Origin: Streptococcus peroris ATCC 700780
GTDB lineage: Bacteria; Bacillota; Bacilli; Lactobacillales; Streptococcaceae
Length of the DNA stretch: 64,000 nucleotides
NCBI RefSeq assembly: GCF_000187585.1
Contig: NZ_GL732463.1
Span: forward strand, 946,038-1,010,037
Direction of reading: 5' to 3'
This document shows, piece by piece, positions 53,560 to 62,633 of the stretch. Positions within the stretch are counted from its first letter, which is position 1; every line of letters starts with the position of its first letter. The translations under genes and the position numbers were made by a program. The notes beneath the pieces were generated by a model that had not been told where the DNA came from, searched no databases, and saw only the letters and a list, made by a program, of their open reading frames with translations.

Positions 53560-54279
53560 TTAATTGTTATTTTCTTTAATTTCTGCTAACATTTTCTCTT
53601 CTTCTGCTGTCAACTCATACTCTTCCAGCAAATCAGGTCTGCGTTGGTAAGTTTTCTTCAGACTCTCATAGAGACGCCATTGACGGATATTTTCATGGTG
53701 ACCACTCATGAGAACATCTGGAACTAACATACCACGAAAATCGTAAGGTCTTGTGTACTGAGGATATTCCAAGAGTCCTGATGAAAAGCTATCATCCTGG
53801 TGACTTGCTTCCTTCCCGATAACTTCTGGAATCAAGCGAACCGTCGCATCAATCATGGTCATCGCTGCTAGTTCTCCACCAGTCAAGACATAATCACCTA
53901 GAGAAATCTCATCGGTTACCAAGGTCTTGATCCGCTCATCGTAGCCTTCATAATGGCCACAGATAAAAATCAGTTCCTCTTCCTGAGCCAAATCCTCAGC
54001 ATAGGCCTGATCAAACTTCTTACCTGCTGGATCTACGAGAATGACACGTGGATTTTTCTTTTCGATAGCGTCAAAAGCATCAAAAATCGGTTGTGCTCGA
54101 AGCAACATTCCTTGACCACCGCCATAGGGTTCGTCATCAACATGACGAGCTTTTTCAGCATAATCACGAAAATTATGGTAATGAATATCTAATAAACCAT
54201 TCTCACGCGCCTTTCCTACAATGGAATGTTCTAAGGGTGTGAACATTTCAGGAAAGAGGGTTAAAATATTAATCTTCAT
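53560..54279 (-). CDS. trmD: tRNA (guanine-N1)-methyltransferase
   Basis: A 239-aa SPOUT-class enzyme making m1G37 in tRNAs with G at 36. The deep trefoil knot is visible in [25 protein letters not shown] and [15 protein letters not shown]. The start overlaps rimM by 11 bases. Essential for reading-frame maintenance. Confidence 0.96.
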   Translation of the reverse strand: MKINILTLFPEMFTPLEHSIVGKARENGLLDIHYHNFRDYAEKARHVDDEPYGGGQGMLLRAQPIFDAFDAIEKKNPRVILVDPAGKKFDQAYAEDLAQEEELIFICGHYEGYDERIKTLVTDEISLGDYVLTGGELAAMTMIDATVRLIPEVIGKEASHQDDSFSSGLLEYPQYTRPYDFRGMLVPDVLMSGHHENIRQWRLYESLKKTYQRRPDLLEEYELTAEEEKMLAEIKENNN

Positions 54280-54787
54280 CGTCTAACCCTTCTAAGAGTT
54301 CTACATCCACACGATTATTTGGAATATCCACATTCAGCACAACCGGCGGGATATAAGGCAAGAGCAAATCACGTTTTCCTTTACGTTTTACGACCCAGAC
54401 ATCATTGGCACCTGGTTGAAGGATTTCCTTAATGGTTCCAATCAAGTTATCTCCCTCATAGACTTCTAGACCGATAATTTCGTGGTAGTAAAACTCACCG
54501 TCATCTAGGTCATTGAGATTCTCCTCTGCAACCTTCAGGCTATACCCTTTGTATTTTTCGATGTCATTGATATGGTACATATCCTTGAACTTAATGATAT
54601 CGAAGTTTTTGTGCTTACGATGGCTAGCGATAACCACTGTTCGCACAAATTGATCTTTTTCATCAAATAAGGCAAGTTCTGCCCCTTTTTTAAAGCGTTC
54701 TTCAGTAAAATCTGTCACTGACAAGACTCGCATCTCACCCTGCAAGCCCTGAGTATTGACAATTTTCCCAACGTTAAAATAGTTCAT
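54269..54787 (-). CDS. rimM: Ribosome maturation factor RimM
   Basis: A 172-aa two-domain 30S assembly factor: N-terminal beta-barrel starting [21 protein letters not shown] and C-terminal PRC barrel with [11 protein letters not shown] and [15 protein letters not shown]. It binds S19. AGGAGATC ribosome site. Coupled to trmD. Confidence 0.96.
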   Translation of the reverse strand: MNYFNVGKIVNTQGLQGEMRVLSVTDFTEERFKKGAELALFDEKDQFVRTVVIASHRKHKNFDIIKFKDMYHINDIEKYKGYSLKVAEENLNDLDDGEFYYHEIIGLEVYEGDNLIGTIKEILQPGANDVWVVKRKGKRDLLLPYIPPVVLNVDIPNNRVDVELLEGLDDED

Positions 54788-54823
54788 TTGATCTCCTGTA
54801 ATTTCCTTATCTCCATTTTCTTC

Positions 54824-55606
54824 TTACAATTTTTTAATAATATCTACAATTTTCTCTGATTCAGACCACTGTAAATAATGGTGATTCCCTCCTAAAATGA
54901 GTTTGGTACTGGAAGTCCAATATTCTGATTCTCTGTACTCTTTTTCTCTATAAGCCTGACAAAAAATAAATACAGGGATACGATCTGCTATTGACATATC
55001 CTCAAAATCTTCCTCGGTGATCTCAACAGATACCTGAAACTCTGGATCTTGATGTTCCAACTCTGAGCCTTTTTCTTGCATTAATTTCCAAATTTCTTTG
55101 TTAGTTTCAGGTCTAAATGTGGCTTGAATTAAGTTCTTAAAATAAAGTTCAGGACCGAATTCTTCAATCAGTCTCATCTGCTCTTCCATTTCTGGATAAG
55201 GATTTTCTGAAAAATCAGCAAACATTACTCTTTTAGTTGTTGGTTCAATCGCTACTAAGGCCCGACACTTAATTGGTTTGTTGAGTAATTTGCAAGCTAC
55301 AATTCCACTCAAACTATGTACACAAAGTATATATTCAGAAATCTCCAACTCTTCAAGTACTTCATAAACCGCATCTGTAAGATTATCTAGATTTTTTCCA
55401 GCTTGGTCATAAATCAGACTCCTACCTGTGTTTGGAAAATCAATTGTCAAATAACCAATTGTGGGAGGAAGTTTTTCAAGTATAAGTGAAAAATTTTCAT
55501 AACTAGGTAGCAAACCTGCGCCACTTAAACAAACTAGCACTTTCTTTTGCTTTTGATAAGTAACAGAGAGACTACCAATTTCTGTAGATACTTCAAACCT
55601 CTTCAT
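54824..55606 (-). CDS. Alpha/beta hydrolase
   Basis: About 260 aa. Strand KKVLVCLSGAGLLPSYENF ends in the oxyanion region, the nucleophile elbow is CVHSLSGIVACKL (Ser in HSLSG) and the late histidine is in GGNHHYLQW. Substrate unknown. The start is uncertain: ATG 55606 is used because MKRFEVST looks like a family N-terminus, but a TATAAT at 55642-55637 places the transcription start at about 55630, where an in-frame TTG sits, and an ATG at 55621 is also possible. Confidence 0.75.
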   Translation of the reverse strand: MKRFEVSTEIGSLSVTYQKQKKVLVCLSGAGLLPSYENFSLILEKLPPTIGYLTIDFPNTGRSLIYDQAGKNLDNLTDAVYEVLEELEISEYILCVHSLSGIVACKLLNKPIKCRALVAIEPTTKRVMFADFSENPYPEMEEQMRLIEEFGPELYFKNLIQATFRPETNKEIWKLMQEKGSELEHQDPEFQVSVEITEEDFEDMSIADRIPVFIFCQAYREKEYRESEYWTSSTKLILGGNHHYLQWSESEKIVDIIKKL

Positions 55607-55702
55607 AAAGAAACCACTCATTCTATACAATGATTTATTATATACCCTTACCCTTTATTTTATCACGTTCCAGGGATTTTCACAAGTTGGAGAAAAGAGC
55701 AA

Positions 55703-56035
55703 TTATGGATGATTTCTTGCTAAAAAGCCTTCCAAATCTTGTTCATGCTGATACTTGATGGCTGCCTTCTTGTCTTTTTCAAAAATGGTCTTCGTTAGGT
55801 CGATATGGTTGATAGCAGCAATTGCCACTGTGTAGTGAATGATATCTGCCAACTCCTTTGCCAATTCCTCGTTTGAATCTTGGACACCCTCTTTTCTACC
55901 TGAACGTCCATTTAAAACCTCAGCGACTTCTCCAACTTCTTCCACTAGTTTGATAAAAAGTCCTTCTTCTGTTCTAGATTGTTGGTAATGATCAAGTAAG
56001 TATTCTTCTAGTTGTCTAACTGTTAAATCTCTCAT
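55703..56035 (-). CDS. MazG-like nucleotide pyrophosphohydrolase
   Basis: A 110-aa all-helical protein with MazG metal-binding motifs EEVGEVAEVLNG and EELAKELADIIHYTV. Family members hydrolyse aberrant or excess NTPs. Start at ATG 56033-56035, five bases after AAGGAG; the longer frame would run into the terminator. It lies after the khpA terminator, so it may have its own promoter. Confidence 0.85.
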   Translation of the reverse strand: MRDLTVRQLEEYLLDHYQQSRTEEGLFIKLVEEVGEVAEVLNGRSGRKEGVQDSNEELAKELADIIHYTVAIAAINHIDLTKTIFEKDKKAAIKYQHEQDLEGFLARNHP

Positions 56036-56051
56036 TTCTTCTCCTTGCAAA

Positions 56052-56078
56052 AAAAAGCGAGACCATGTCCCGCTTTTC
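56052..56078 (-). terminator. Terminator of rpsP-khpA
   Basis: AAAGCGGGAC-ATG-GTCTCGCTTT with a following T8 run on the minus strand (one A:C mismatch). Confidence 0.9.
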
Positions 56079-56318
56079 TTATTTTTCGTCAATAACGATT
56101 CTTACTTTTTTGTCTTCAGTTGGGACAGAGTAGACAATCGTTCTTATCGCAGAAATAGTGCGACCCTTACGACCGATTACACGACCCACATCGCTTTGGT
56201 CAAGATCCAAATGATACTCCAAAAATTCTGGTGTATCTTCAATCTTGATAGTTAGGGCATCTGGTTGTGAAATCAAAGGTTTCACAATTGCAATAATTAG
56301 ATTTTCAATTGTATCCAT
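56079..56318 (-). CDS. khpA: KhpA, KH-domain RNA-binding protein
   Basis: A 79-aa single KH domain with the GxxG loop [16 protein letters not shown]. In pneumococci KhpA dimerises with KhpB/EloR and influences cell division and FtsA levels. It lies 19 nt after rpsP and is co-transcribed with it. Weak ribosome site (AGGTTGA). Confidence 0.93.
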   Translation of the reverse strand: MDTIENLIIAIVKPLISQPDALTIKIEDTPEFLEYHLDLDQSDVGRVIGRKGRTISAIRTIVYSVPTEDKKVRIVIDEK

Positions 56319-56337
56319 CTGTCAACCTACTTTAAAC

Positions 56338-56610
56338 TTATTTTGAGAATTTAGAATCGTGGAATTTCTTCAATACGCCTTCTTTTGAAAGGATGTTGCG
56401 AACTGTATCTGAAGGTTGAGCTCCATCAGCCAACCATGCAAGAATACGGTCTTCTTTCAAAGTTACTTGGTTTTCTTCAACAAGTGGGTTGTAAGTTCCA
56501 ACTGTTTCGATGAAACGTCCGTCACGTGGTGAACGTGAATCTGCTACGTTAATACGGTAGAAAGGTTTTTTCTTAGAACCCATACGAGTCAAACGGATTT
56601 TAACTGCCAT
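56338..56610 (-). CDS. rpsP: 30S ribosomal protein S16
   Basis: A 90-aa ribosomal protein: [22 protein letters not shown] and [19 protein letters not shown] are typical. Essential for 30S assembly. Strong promoter and a 60-nt leader with a palindrome precede it. Confidence 0.97.
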   Translation of the reverse strand: MAVKIRLTRMGSKKKPFYRINVADSRSPRDGRFIETVGTYNPLVEENQVTLKEDRILAWLADGAQPSDTVRNILSKEGVLKKFHDSKFSK

Positions 56611-56647
56611 TTTTAATATCTCTTTTCTTTTATTTTTTAGTTCGGTG

Positions 56648-56664
56648 AAATAGCTAAGCTATTT
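56648..56664 (-). promoter_or_regulatory. Palindrome in the rpsP leader
   Basis: AAATAGC-TAA-GCTATTT, a perfect 7-bp stem a few bases after the predicted transcription start (about 56670). It may be an mRNA 5' structure or operator. Confidence 0.5.
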
Positions 56665-56676
56665 AGCACATGTTCT

Positions 56677-56704
56677 ATTATAGCAGATTTCTGAGAGGTG
56701 TCAA
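56677..56704 (-). promoter_or_regulatory. rpsP promoter
   Basis: TTGACA (56704-56699), 16 bases, TATAAT (56682-56677), near-consensus. Confidence 0.85.
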
Positions 56705-57002
56705 GAAAAAAACTTGACAGAGTTTAAAATTTTTAAATTTTTTAGACTAATAGGGATAAATTAGAAAGAAAAATTAACTTCTACACCTACAAAGCTTATT
56801 CTGACAGACTTTATAACAGTCTAAGAAAAAGTAAAGATTCATACAGTATCTAGATTTTCCAAAAATTCTTTATCATCAAATACTATTAACGAAACTATCC
56901 AAACATTGCTTCAAAGAATTCTTTAGTTGTTTGACTAGCGAGGTCTTTAATTAAAAAATTTTTCAAATAATTTCCTCATTGACACATAAATTCTTGCTTT
57001 CT
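56705..57002. other. AT-rich intergenic region
   Basis: No gene seen between the rpsP promoter and the repeat-bearing promoter. A plus-strand TTGACA at 56979-56984 with a weak TAAATT 17 bases later (57002-57007) is the likely promoter of the next two genes; the remainder shows nothing I can support. Confidence 0.4.
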
Positions 57003-57057
57003 AAATTTAAGTGTGATATATTTATAACATAAATTTAAGTGTGATATATTTATAACA
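57003..57057 (+). repeat. Two perfect 27-bp direct repeats in a promoter/leader
   Basis: Positions 57003-57029 and 57031-57057 are identical, period 28. Each contains TTTAAGTGTGATATATTTAT. The first starts on the -10 of the likely promoter and the second ends seven bases before the AAAAGGAG ribosome site. Probable operator for the linked HTH regulator (inference). Confidence 0.8.
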
Positions 57058-57076
57058 CAAAAAAAAGGAGTCTATC

Positions 57077-57673
57077 ATGAAAAAAAGTCAAAAAATGCGT
57101 GGCCTCATTGCAATGATTGCCGTAGCTCTCTTTATTGATTTTATTGTTTTATTTGGTTCTAATTTTAGTTGGGGACCCAAGTTAGTTATTGTTGGTATTT
57201 CAGTGTTAGGTCAAATTATAGCTATTTGGAGTTGGCTACATATGAAACCATGGCCTCATAAGATTCAGAAAGGTAAGGGGAAGACTATTTTTGACTTGTC
57301 TGCTAAGCTTTACACGATACTTTTGTTTGCAGCAAGCATTTTTTATACAGTAGGGATTTGGGTTGCGACCCCAAGCGAAAGTTCTGGTATTAAAGAATGG
57401 ATTTTGGGAATTGGCCTCGTTATTGAAGTGATTGTATTTGGTTTTTTCTGTTTGAAAAATGTCAAGGAAACTCCAGACGAACGCTTTTATGCTAATTTAG
57501 CCAAGGCAGCTAGCTTGATGTTTGTTTTTATACTAGGCACACTGATAATCCTAGCAGTTATCATTGGGTATATGGGGTCCCTCACTCTTTACATGGGCCA
57601 GATCTTTATTAGCATAGCTACCTTGATTTTCATCTTTGCGGTTGTCTATTTTATCTTGGAACGGAGAGGATAA
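57077..57673 (+). CDS. Membrane protein paired with an HTH regulator
   Basis: A 198-aa protein with about six hydrophobic segments (roughly 10-30, 36-54, 75-94, 108-126, 145-165, 170-190) and short loops. No family recognised with certainty; pairs of small multi-helix proteins and XRE regulators are common in Firmicutes and of unknown role. AAAAGGAG ribosome site; two bases before the regulator gene. Confidence 0.72.
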   Translation: MKKSQKMRGLIAMIAVALFIDFIVLFGSNFSWGPKLVIVGISVLGQIIAIWSWLHMKPWPHKIQKGKGKTIFDLSAKLYTILLFAASIFYTVGIWVATPSESSGIKEWILGIGLVIEVIVFGFFCLKNVKETPDERFYANLAKAASLMFVFILGTLIILAVIIGYMGSLTLYMGQIFISIATLIFIFAVVYFILERRG

Positions 57674-57675
57674 GC

Positions 57676-57900
57676 ATGGCCAAAGAAAGCAAGATTATTA
57701 CTAACCTCAAATCTATTCGTGAGTCCACAGGCATGACCCAGCAGGAGTTAGCCGACCTCATCGGCATGCGACGCGAGACAATTCTTCACTTGGAAAATAA
57801 CCGCTACAATCCTTCGCTGGAAATGGCTCTTAAAATTGCTCAAGTTTTTGATTTGAAAGTAGAAGACCTCTTTGAACTCAGACAGAAAGAGGAAACATAA
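57676..57900 (+). CDS. XRE-family HTH regulator
   Basis: A 74-aa single-domain DNA-binding protein; helix-turn-helix in TGMTQQELADLIGMRRETILHLENNRYNPS, ending LKVEDLFELRQKEET. It is like YozG/Cro-type repressors. Starts two bases after the membrane protein stop, so co-translated, and probably acts on the duplicated repeat upstream. Confidence 0.88.
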   Translation: MAKESKIITNLKSIRESTGMTQQELADLIGMRRETILHLENNRYNPSLEMALKIAQVFDLKVEDLFELRQKEET

Positions 57901-57968
57901 TTCTTTTCGAGACCTAGCATTAAGTTCAATGATTAATTAGAAATTGAGCCAAAAGAAAAATCCTTTGA

Positions 57969-58307
57969 AAATGTTCTCTTTTAAAATATAGTAATTCTTA
58001 TGGCATTGATATCCCAAAACATTTAGATACGCTTGTTGAAAAAGGATATGCTACTATCGAAACCGCCTTTGACTCGCTTGACCATCTAAATGCCACTACA
58101 AAAAAGAATATCCTTAAAAAGAAGGGGGTTGCCGGACTTTCTAAGATGAAGGCTGCCGACTTGAATCAAGCATTTCATGACCATTTTTCAGAAGAAGAAT
58201 TATCCCAGTGTTTCTCCATCCGTGGCTATAAACTGACCCCTAAAGGGGAACAAGCGCTCAAAGACCATCAGGCAATCATTGACCGCCATCCTAAAAAGAA
58301 TCTTTAA
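57969..58307 (+). pseudogene. Truncated SAP-domain-like gene (3' part)
   Basis: A 112-codon frame opens after TGA without a start codon or ribosome site and encodes a helical stretch with KKNILKKKGVAGLSKMKAAD (SAP-like) and a tail LTPKGEQALKDHQAIIDRHP. Codon use is clearly coding. It lacks the N-terminal part of the protein I recall from related streptococci, so it is called a remnant. A good terminator follows directly. Confidence 0.6.
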
Positions 58308-58332
58308 TCAACCAATACTGGTTGATTTTTTT
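58306..58332 (+). terminator. Terminator after the truncated gene
   Basis: AATCAACCA-ATAC-TGGTTGATT with a T7 tract; overlaps the stop codon of the fragment. Confidence 0.9.
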
Positions 58333-58368
58333 GTAATTTTTTAAAACACTTACAAATCATTACAATTA

Positions 58369-58397
58369 TTGACAAATACTTATAAAAAGAGTATAGT
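58369..58397 (+). promoter_or_regulatory. Promoter of the DeoR/HAD pair
   Basis: TTGACA (58369-58374), 17 bases, TATAGT (58392-58397). The -35 region is flanked by repeated TTACAA and ACAAAT motifs that could be an operator. Confidence 0.75.
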
Positions 58398-58419
58398 ATT
58401 AAAAAAAGGAGGAATTCCT

Positions 58420-59163
58420 ATGTACCAAGCACAAAGATTAGAAGAAATCATAAAACTTTTAGAGGATAGAGGAAGTCTGTCAGCAAAAGAAATGGTTGAC
58501 CATTTCCATGTTTCCAAAGATACCATCCGTAGAGATTTTTCCATTCTTGCAAAGGAGAAACGAGCAAAAAGAACTCATGGAGGTTTATTGCCAATTCAAA
58601 AGCAAAGGATTCTTGGTTTCCAAGGTCGAGCAGAACAATCTTCTAAAGAAAAAGCGAAAATTGCTCATTTAGCTACCCAACTCATTTCTGATTCACAATT
58701 AATTTTCTATGATGTTTCAACAACTGTACTTGAGTTAGCAAAAATAACAGATAAAAAAGTTACTATTTTCAGCCATTCATTGGATAATGCACTGGTCTTA
58801 GGAGAAAATGAAAATGTTGATTTTCACATTATCGGTGGACGATTTCATAAAAAGAATCGTTTCTATTACTCATTAGAAGAATCCGAATCTTTGAATAGAA
58901 TTAAATTTGACATAGCATTTTTTGGTGCAGCTAGTCTTTCAGACGGACAAGTTAGCTTTGAGGATCAAGAAGATGTTCTCATGAAAAAAAGAGCATTTAA
59001 AACTAGTAAAATTCGCGTCTTGTTAGCTGAAACTAGCAAAATAAACAAACACTCTCATTATATTCTTTCCGAACTTACTGATTTTGATTATTGGATTACA
59101 GACAAAGAACCCGACTTAGAAATTCAACAATCTTTAGATGGCAAAACAACTATTCTATTTTAA
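58420..59163 (+). CDS. DeoR-family transcriptional regulator
   Basis: A 247-aa repressor: N-terminal winged helix QRLEEIIKLLEDRGSLSAKE/VSKDTIRRDF, then a DeoR C-terminal sensor domain with FDIAFFGAASLSDG and the KRAFKTSKIRVLLAETSK end. These bind phosphorylated sugars. Start at ATG 58420 after AAAGGAGG; the longer frame crosses the promoter. The adjoining HAD phosphatase may act on the same sugar phosphate. Confidence 0.9.
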   Translation: MYQAQRLEEIIKLLEDRGSLSAKEMVDHFHVSKDTIRRDFSILAKEKRAKRTHGGLLPIQKQRILGFQGRAEQSSKEKAKIAHLATQLISDSQLIFYDVSTTVLELAKITDKKVTIFSHSLDNALVLGENENVDFHIIGGRFHKKNRFYYSLEESESLNRIKFDIAFFGAASLSDGQVSFEDQEDVLMKKRAFKTSKIRVLLAETSKINKHSHYILSELTDFDYWITDKEPDLEIQQSLDGKTTILF

Positions 59164-59179
59164 TAAAAAGGAGAAAAAT

Positions 59180-60010
59180 ATGTCAGTAATAAAGTTAATC
59201 ATGAGTGATATTGACGGTACTATTTTGGATAAAAATCACCAATTAGATTCTCATTTAATAGAACTGATGCCACTTTTAAAACAATGTGATATTCCTTTTG
59301 TTTTAGCTTCTGCTAGATCTCCTCTCGGTATAGCGCCAATTTCTAAAGAGCTTGGCATCACCGAATGTCCCATTGCCTGCTATAATGGAGCACTCATCAG
59401 TTTAGGAGATAAAATCCTAAGACAGCATACTATTAATAAAAAGGAATTACTCTTACTACATGATTTTTTAAAAAAAGAATTCCCGACAGTTTCTATCAAT
59501 GTTTACTCCGGAAAAGATTGGCTTGTGAATACAATTGATGAGTGGGTAGAAATCGAAGCAACTATTACTGGAGAAAGTCCAAAAGTTACATCTTTAGCAG
59601 ATTTTATAAAAGACGAGAAAACTCTTGTTCATAAACTTTTGCTGATAGATAATACGGATACCATACAGAAACTTCAAAAAAACTTATCCTCAATAGATTT
59701 CCCTCAAACCAACTTCTATCTCTCTAAAGATAACTATCTAGAAGTTACACATAATCAAGTATCCAAAAAACAAGCTTTATTAGAATTAGCCAAGTATTAT
59801 CAACTTTCACTTTCTGAAATTATGACTATTGGAGATAATTATAATGATATTCCAATGATTGAGACTTCTGGACTTGGTGTTGCAATGGGAAACGCACCTA
59901 CAGATGTCAAAACTTGCGCAAATACAGTAACAGATTCTAATGATCAAAATGGTGTAAGTAAGGCCATAAAATTGTATGTACTATCGGAATCATCACAATT
60001 GAATATTTGA
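59180..60010 (+). CDS. Cof-type HAD phosphatase
   Basis: A 276-aa HAD superfamily IIB phosphatase: motif I MSDIDGTIL, motif III ... K, motif IV IGDNYNDIPMIE and GLGVAMGNA. Start at ATG 59180 with AAAGGAG, 17 bases after the regulator stop, so co-transcribed. Probably dephosphorylates a sugar phosphate; the substrate is unknown. Confidence 0.9.
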   Translation: MSVIKLIMSDIDGTILDKNHQLDSHLIELMPLLKQCDIPFVLASARSPLGIAPISKELGITECPIACYNGALISLGDKILRQHTINKKELLLLHDFLKKEFPTVSINVYSGKDWLVNTIDEWVEIEATITGESPKVTSLADFIKDEKTLVHKLLLIDNTDTIQKLQKNLSSIDFPQTNFYLSKDNYLEVTHNQVSKKQALLELAKYYQLSLSEIMTIGDNYNDIPMIETSGLGVAMGNAPTDVKTCANTVTDSNDQNGVSKAIKLYVLSESSQLNI

Positions 60011-60063
60011 AATCCACTTCTTTTTAGGGTACAATGGAAAAAATGATTTTTGAGAGGATTAAC

Positions 60064-60870
60064 ATGAAAAAATTAGCTACACTACTACTCATTTCAACTT
60101 TTGCTCTTGGTGGATGTACAAGCATCCAACGTGCTCTTCGTGGTGATGATTACGTAGATTCTAAAATTGCTACTGAAGAAAGTTCTAAAACCGCTACTCA
60201 AGCAGAAAAAGATTTCAAAGACGCTTTAACCAATGAAAATGCTAATTTCCCCCAACTTTCTAAAGAAGTTGCAGACGATGAAGCTGAAGTTATTCTTCAC
60301 ACAAGTAAAGGGGACATTCGTATCAAGCTCTTTCCAAAGCTAGCACCTCTTGCGGTAGAAAACTTCTTGACTCATGCTAAAGAAGGCTACTACAATGGTG
60401 TTACTTTCCACCGTGTAATTGATGGATTTATGATACAAACAGGAGATCCGAAAGGTGATGGTACAGGTGGTGAATCTATCTGGCACGGTAAGGATCAAAC
60501 AAAAGACAAGGGAACAGGTTTTAAAAACGAAATCTCTCCATACCTCTATAATATCCGCGGTGCTCTATCTATGGCCAATACTGGTCAACCAAACTCAAAT
60601 GGTAGTCAATTCTTTATCAACCAAAGTACAACAGACTATTCAGCTAAACTTCCAACAAATAGCTATCCTAAGAAAATTATCCAAGCTTACAAAGAAGGTG
60701 GAAATCCTACTCTCGATGGGAAACACCCAGTCTTTGGTCAAGTGATTGATGGGATGGATGTAGTAGATAAAATTGCCAAGGCTGAAAAAGACGAAAAAGA
60801 TAAACCAACTACTGCTATTACCATCGACAGTATCGAAATTGTTAAAGACTACGATTTCAGTAAACAATAA
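60064..60870 (+). CDS. slrA: Cyclophilin-type peptidyl-prolyl isomerase lipoprotein (SlrA-like)
   Basis: A 268-aa surface lipoprotein. The signal ends FALGGC (C18) when starting at ATG 60064, preceded by GAGAGG; earlier in-frame ATGs would spoil the signal peptide. The cyclophilin domain follows: [39 protein letters not shown] and [14 protein letters not shown]. The pneumococcal homologue SlrA aids colonisation and folding at the envelope. Confidence 0.93.
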   Translation: MKKLATLLLISTFALGGCTSIQRALRGDDYVDSKIATEESSKTATQAEKDFKDALTNENANFPQLSKEVADDEAEVILHTSKGDIRIKLFPKLAPLAVENFLTHAKEGYYNGVTFHRVIDGFMIQTGDPKGDGTGGESIWHGKDQTKDKGTGFKNEISPYLYNIRGALSMANTGQPNSNGSQFFINQSTTDYSAKLPTNSYPKKIIQAYKEGGNPTLDGKHPVFGQVIDGMDVVDKIAKAEKDEKDKPTTAITIDSIEIVKDYDFSKQ

Positions 60871-60897
60871 ACTCATTAACTTTAAGGAGATGTTAAA

Positions 60898-61137
60898 ATG
60901 CTTTTACTTTGGGGTTCAAAAGGCTATCAAAAAGTGCTCGGACATACTCAAACTACTATTGATTGTGGGCACTGTAACAATGTAGGCACTTGGGAAATTA
61001 CAGAAACCGGACGTAAGTTTACTCTTTACTGGATTCCACTCTTTCCTTACGGTAAAACATATTTTGTTTCTTGCCCTATTTGTCATTACGGTAAAGAAAT
61101 TCAAAAGTCTGAGATCGAACAATATCTCAACTATTAA
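60898..61137 (+). CDS. Zinc-ribbon protein
   Basis: A 79-aa protein with two CxxC pairs, C23/C26 and C59/C62, forming a zinc ribbon around a hydrophobic strand (FTLYWIPLFPYGKTYFV). Function unknown; matches small zinc-ribbon proteins of streptococci. AAGGAG ribosome site; follows slrA by 27 nt and ends in a terminator. Confidence 0.8.
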   Translation: MLLLWGSKGYQKVLGHTQTTIDCGHCNNVGTWEITETGRKFTLYWIPLFPYGKTYFVSCPICHYGKEIQKSEIEQYLNY

Positions 61138-61166
61138 AAAGATAGGTCATTCGGCCTATCTTTTTA
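61137..61166 (+). terminator. Terminator of slrA/zinc-ribbon genes
   Basis: AAAGATAGG-TCATTCGG-CCTATCTTT followed by T-rich sequence. Confidence 0.85.
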
Positions 61167-61177
61167 TTTTCACTTTT

Positions 61178-61214
61178 ATGTAAGCGTTCTCTTTTGCTTC
61201 AAATATGATATAAT
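61178..61214 (+). promoter_or_regulatory. Promoter and cre-like site of the first paralogous membrane protein
   Basis: TGATATAAT extended -10 (hexamer 61209-61214). ATGTAAGCGTTCTC (61178-61191) fits the CcpA cre core WTGNAARCG and overlaps the -35 position. The same arrangement precedes the second paralogue. Confidence 0.55.
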
Positions 61215-61243
61215 TTAGTTAATAGTAACGAGGAGGTTTTCCT

Positions 61244-62518
61244 ATGAAACCATATAAAATAAGCTTAATACGACTTTGCTTGGTCTTATTAGGATATTTA
61301 ATCTATAATCTAGTTTATTTTGCCCTCTTCTATTCAGCAGGTTATGCTTTTTTCATTCTATGGCCTATATTCTTTTTAGCAATAGGTTTGATTCTTTTAG
61401 GTAATTTTTTTGCCTTTAGAGATCCTCTGAAATTAAAATCAAGCTTTAAAGATAATCAGTTAGTCCAAAAGACTAGTACCATACAAGTAATTTTAGCGAC
61501 TATCGGAGTCTGCTTACAATTATCAAATATGGTATATCTACGTTGGTGGCCGATCAATTATATTGATAATTTTCCAACATTATTTTGTATTAGTCTTCTC
61601 TACTCTGCTATTTTCTTTATCGGAAACTTTCAAAAAACGAAGCTCGATCAAGACGACAAGTCTTCAAACAAATCAAGTCTTGTTTTTGGAGCTATAGTCG
61701 TTTTCTTATGCAACCTCTTGTTAATCACTAATAGCAAAGTTTCAGTATGGGGCTCTACGGATCAATATGTACAGGACTTTAAAGACTTTGGACTAAAAGG
61801 AAAAGTCGAAGTATATGAGAAAAAACATTTAATTGAACCTTACAATGGAACACTTACAACTTTATTCTATAATGAAACTTTATCGAATGGAGAAAGTTTT
61901 ATCGATTTTATTTATGTTTCTGATGTGCAAAATGGAACACACGTGACAACATTGGATGAAAAGGACAAGGAAGAAATTCGTTCCTATCTTGAAAACGATA
62001 CGGAAAAAGAGTTATTTGATAAAGTTACACTTGAACAATTTGAATTCGTCTTAAAAGTCTATGAAGAAAGAATATATAATCTAAAATTAGAAGATGATAT
62101 AGCGACTAAAATAAATGAGGCAGTTGGTGGCAAATTACTAGAGAATTATAATGTCGAGATTAAACCAGCTGACAAAATAAAATTTTATAGTGATCTTATT
62201 AAAGAGGCTGTAAAAAACAGAGAAAATGGAGATACAGATGTTGCAGGATTTTACAATATCGATATTAACAAACATATCAACGATAAAACTTTAATAGTTT
62301 CTATCGAGCACTTCAATTTTATTGAAATCGAGGATAAACAAAATCATAAAATTGATAATCGTGTAGACTACTTAAAAGATAAATTAACATCACTTCCAGT
62401 TGGAACTCTATCAGATGGTATCTATAAATTCACTGTTAGCACATTATCTGACGGCAACGTCAAAATCACTATGGTGGTTGAAAATGGTAAGAGTTACTTT
62501 GAAAAAGATACTGATTAG
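61244..62518 (+). CDS. Membrane-anchored protein, paralogue A of a tandem pair
   Basis: A 424-aa protein: about five hydrophobic helices (8-30, 33-55, 78-98, 108-127, 144-162), then a soluble domain of about 255 residues, probably outside the cell if the N-terminus is inside. Shared with paralogue B: MKPYKI start, SFKDNQLVQKTSTIQ, GLKGKVEV, NRENGDTDVAGFYNI and the DGIYKF end. I recognise no enzyme motif. GAGGAGG ribosome site, own promoter. Function unknown; the carboxy domain is helix-strand mixed. Confidence 0.75.
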   Translation: MKPYKISLIRLCLVLLGYLIYNLVYFALFYSAGYAFFILWPIFFLAIGLILLGNFFAFRDPLKLKSSFKDNQLVQKTSTIQVILATIGVCLQLSNMVYLRWWPINYIDNFPTLFCISLLYSAIFFIGNFQKTKLDQDDKSSNKSSLVFGAIVVFLCNLLLITNSKVSVWGSTDQYVQDFKDFGLKGKVEVYEKKHLIEPYNGTLTTLFYNETLSNGESFIDFIYVSDVQNGTHVTTLDEKDKEEIRSYLENDTEKELFDKVTLEQFEFVLKVYEERIYNLKLEDDIATKINEAVGGKLLENYNVEIKPADKIKFYSDLIKEAVKNRENGDTDVAGFYNIDINKHINDKTLIVSIEHFNFIEIEDKQNHKIDNRVDYLKDKLTSLPVGTLSDGIYKFTVSTLSDGNVKITMVVENGKSYFEKDTD

Positions 62519-62564
62519 CAACTAAATTAGTCAAATAGACTCGGCTTTATCATTTTACACTTCC

Positions 62565-62603
62565 ATGTAAACGCTCTATTTTCTTATTCAATTATGAAAT
62601 AAT
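62565..62603 (+). promoter_or_regulatory. Promoter and cre-like site of the second paralogue
   Basis: ATGTAAACGCTCTA (62565-62578) and TGA-AATAAT (62595-62603) align with the same elements before paralogue A, so the promoter was duplicated with the gene. Confidence 0.5.
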
Positions 62604-62633
62604 GCAGTTAACAGTAACAAAGGAGGTTTGCCT

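Noticed and set aside
55600..55642. The hydrolase gene as a fifth leaderless gene
   Set aside because: The codon at the predicted +1 is TTG rather than ATG, so this was not counted, although the spacing fits.
57006..57039. Two TTTAAG motifs as a CiaR box
   Set aside because: They are 22 bases apart, not five, and simply belong to the 27-bp repeat.
60024..60066. slrA as a further leaderless gene (TACAAT near an in-frame ATG at 60043)
   Set aside because: The ATG there would add ten residues before a good signal peptide, and a GAGAGG ribosome site serves the ATG at 60064.
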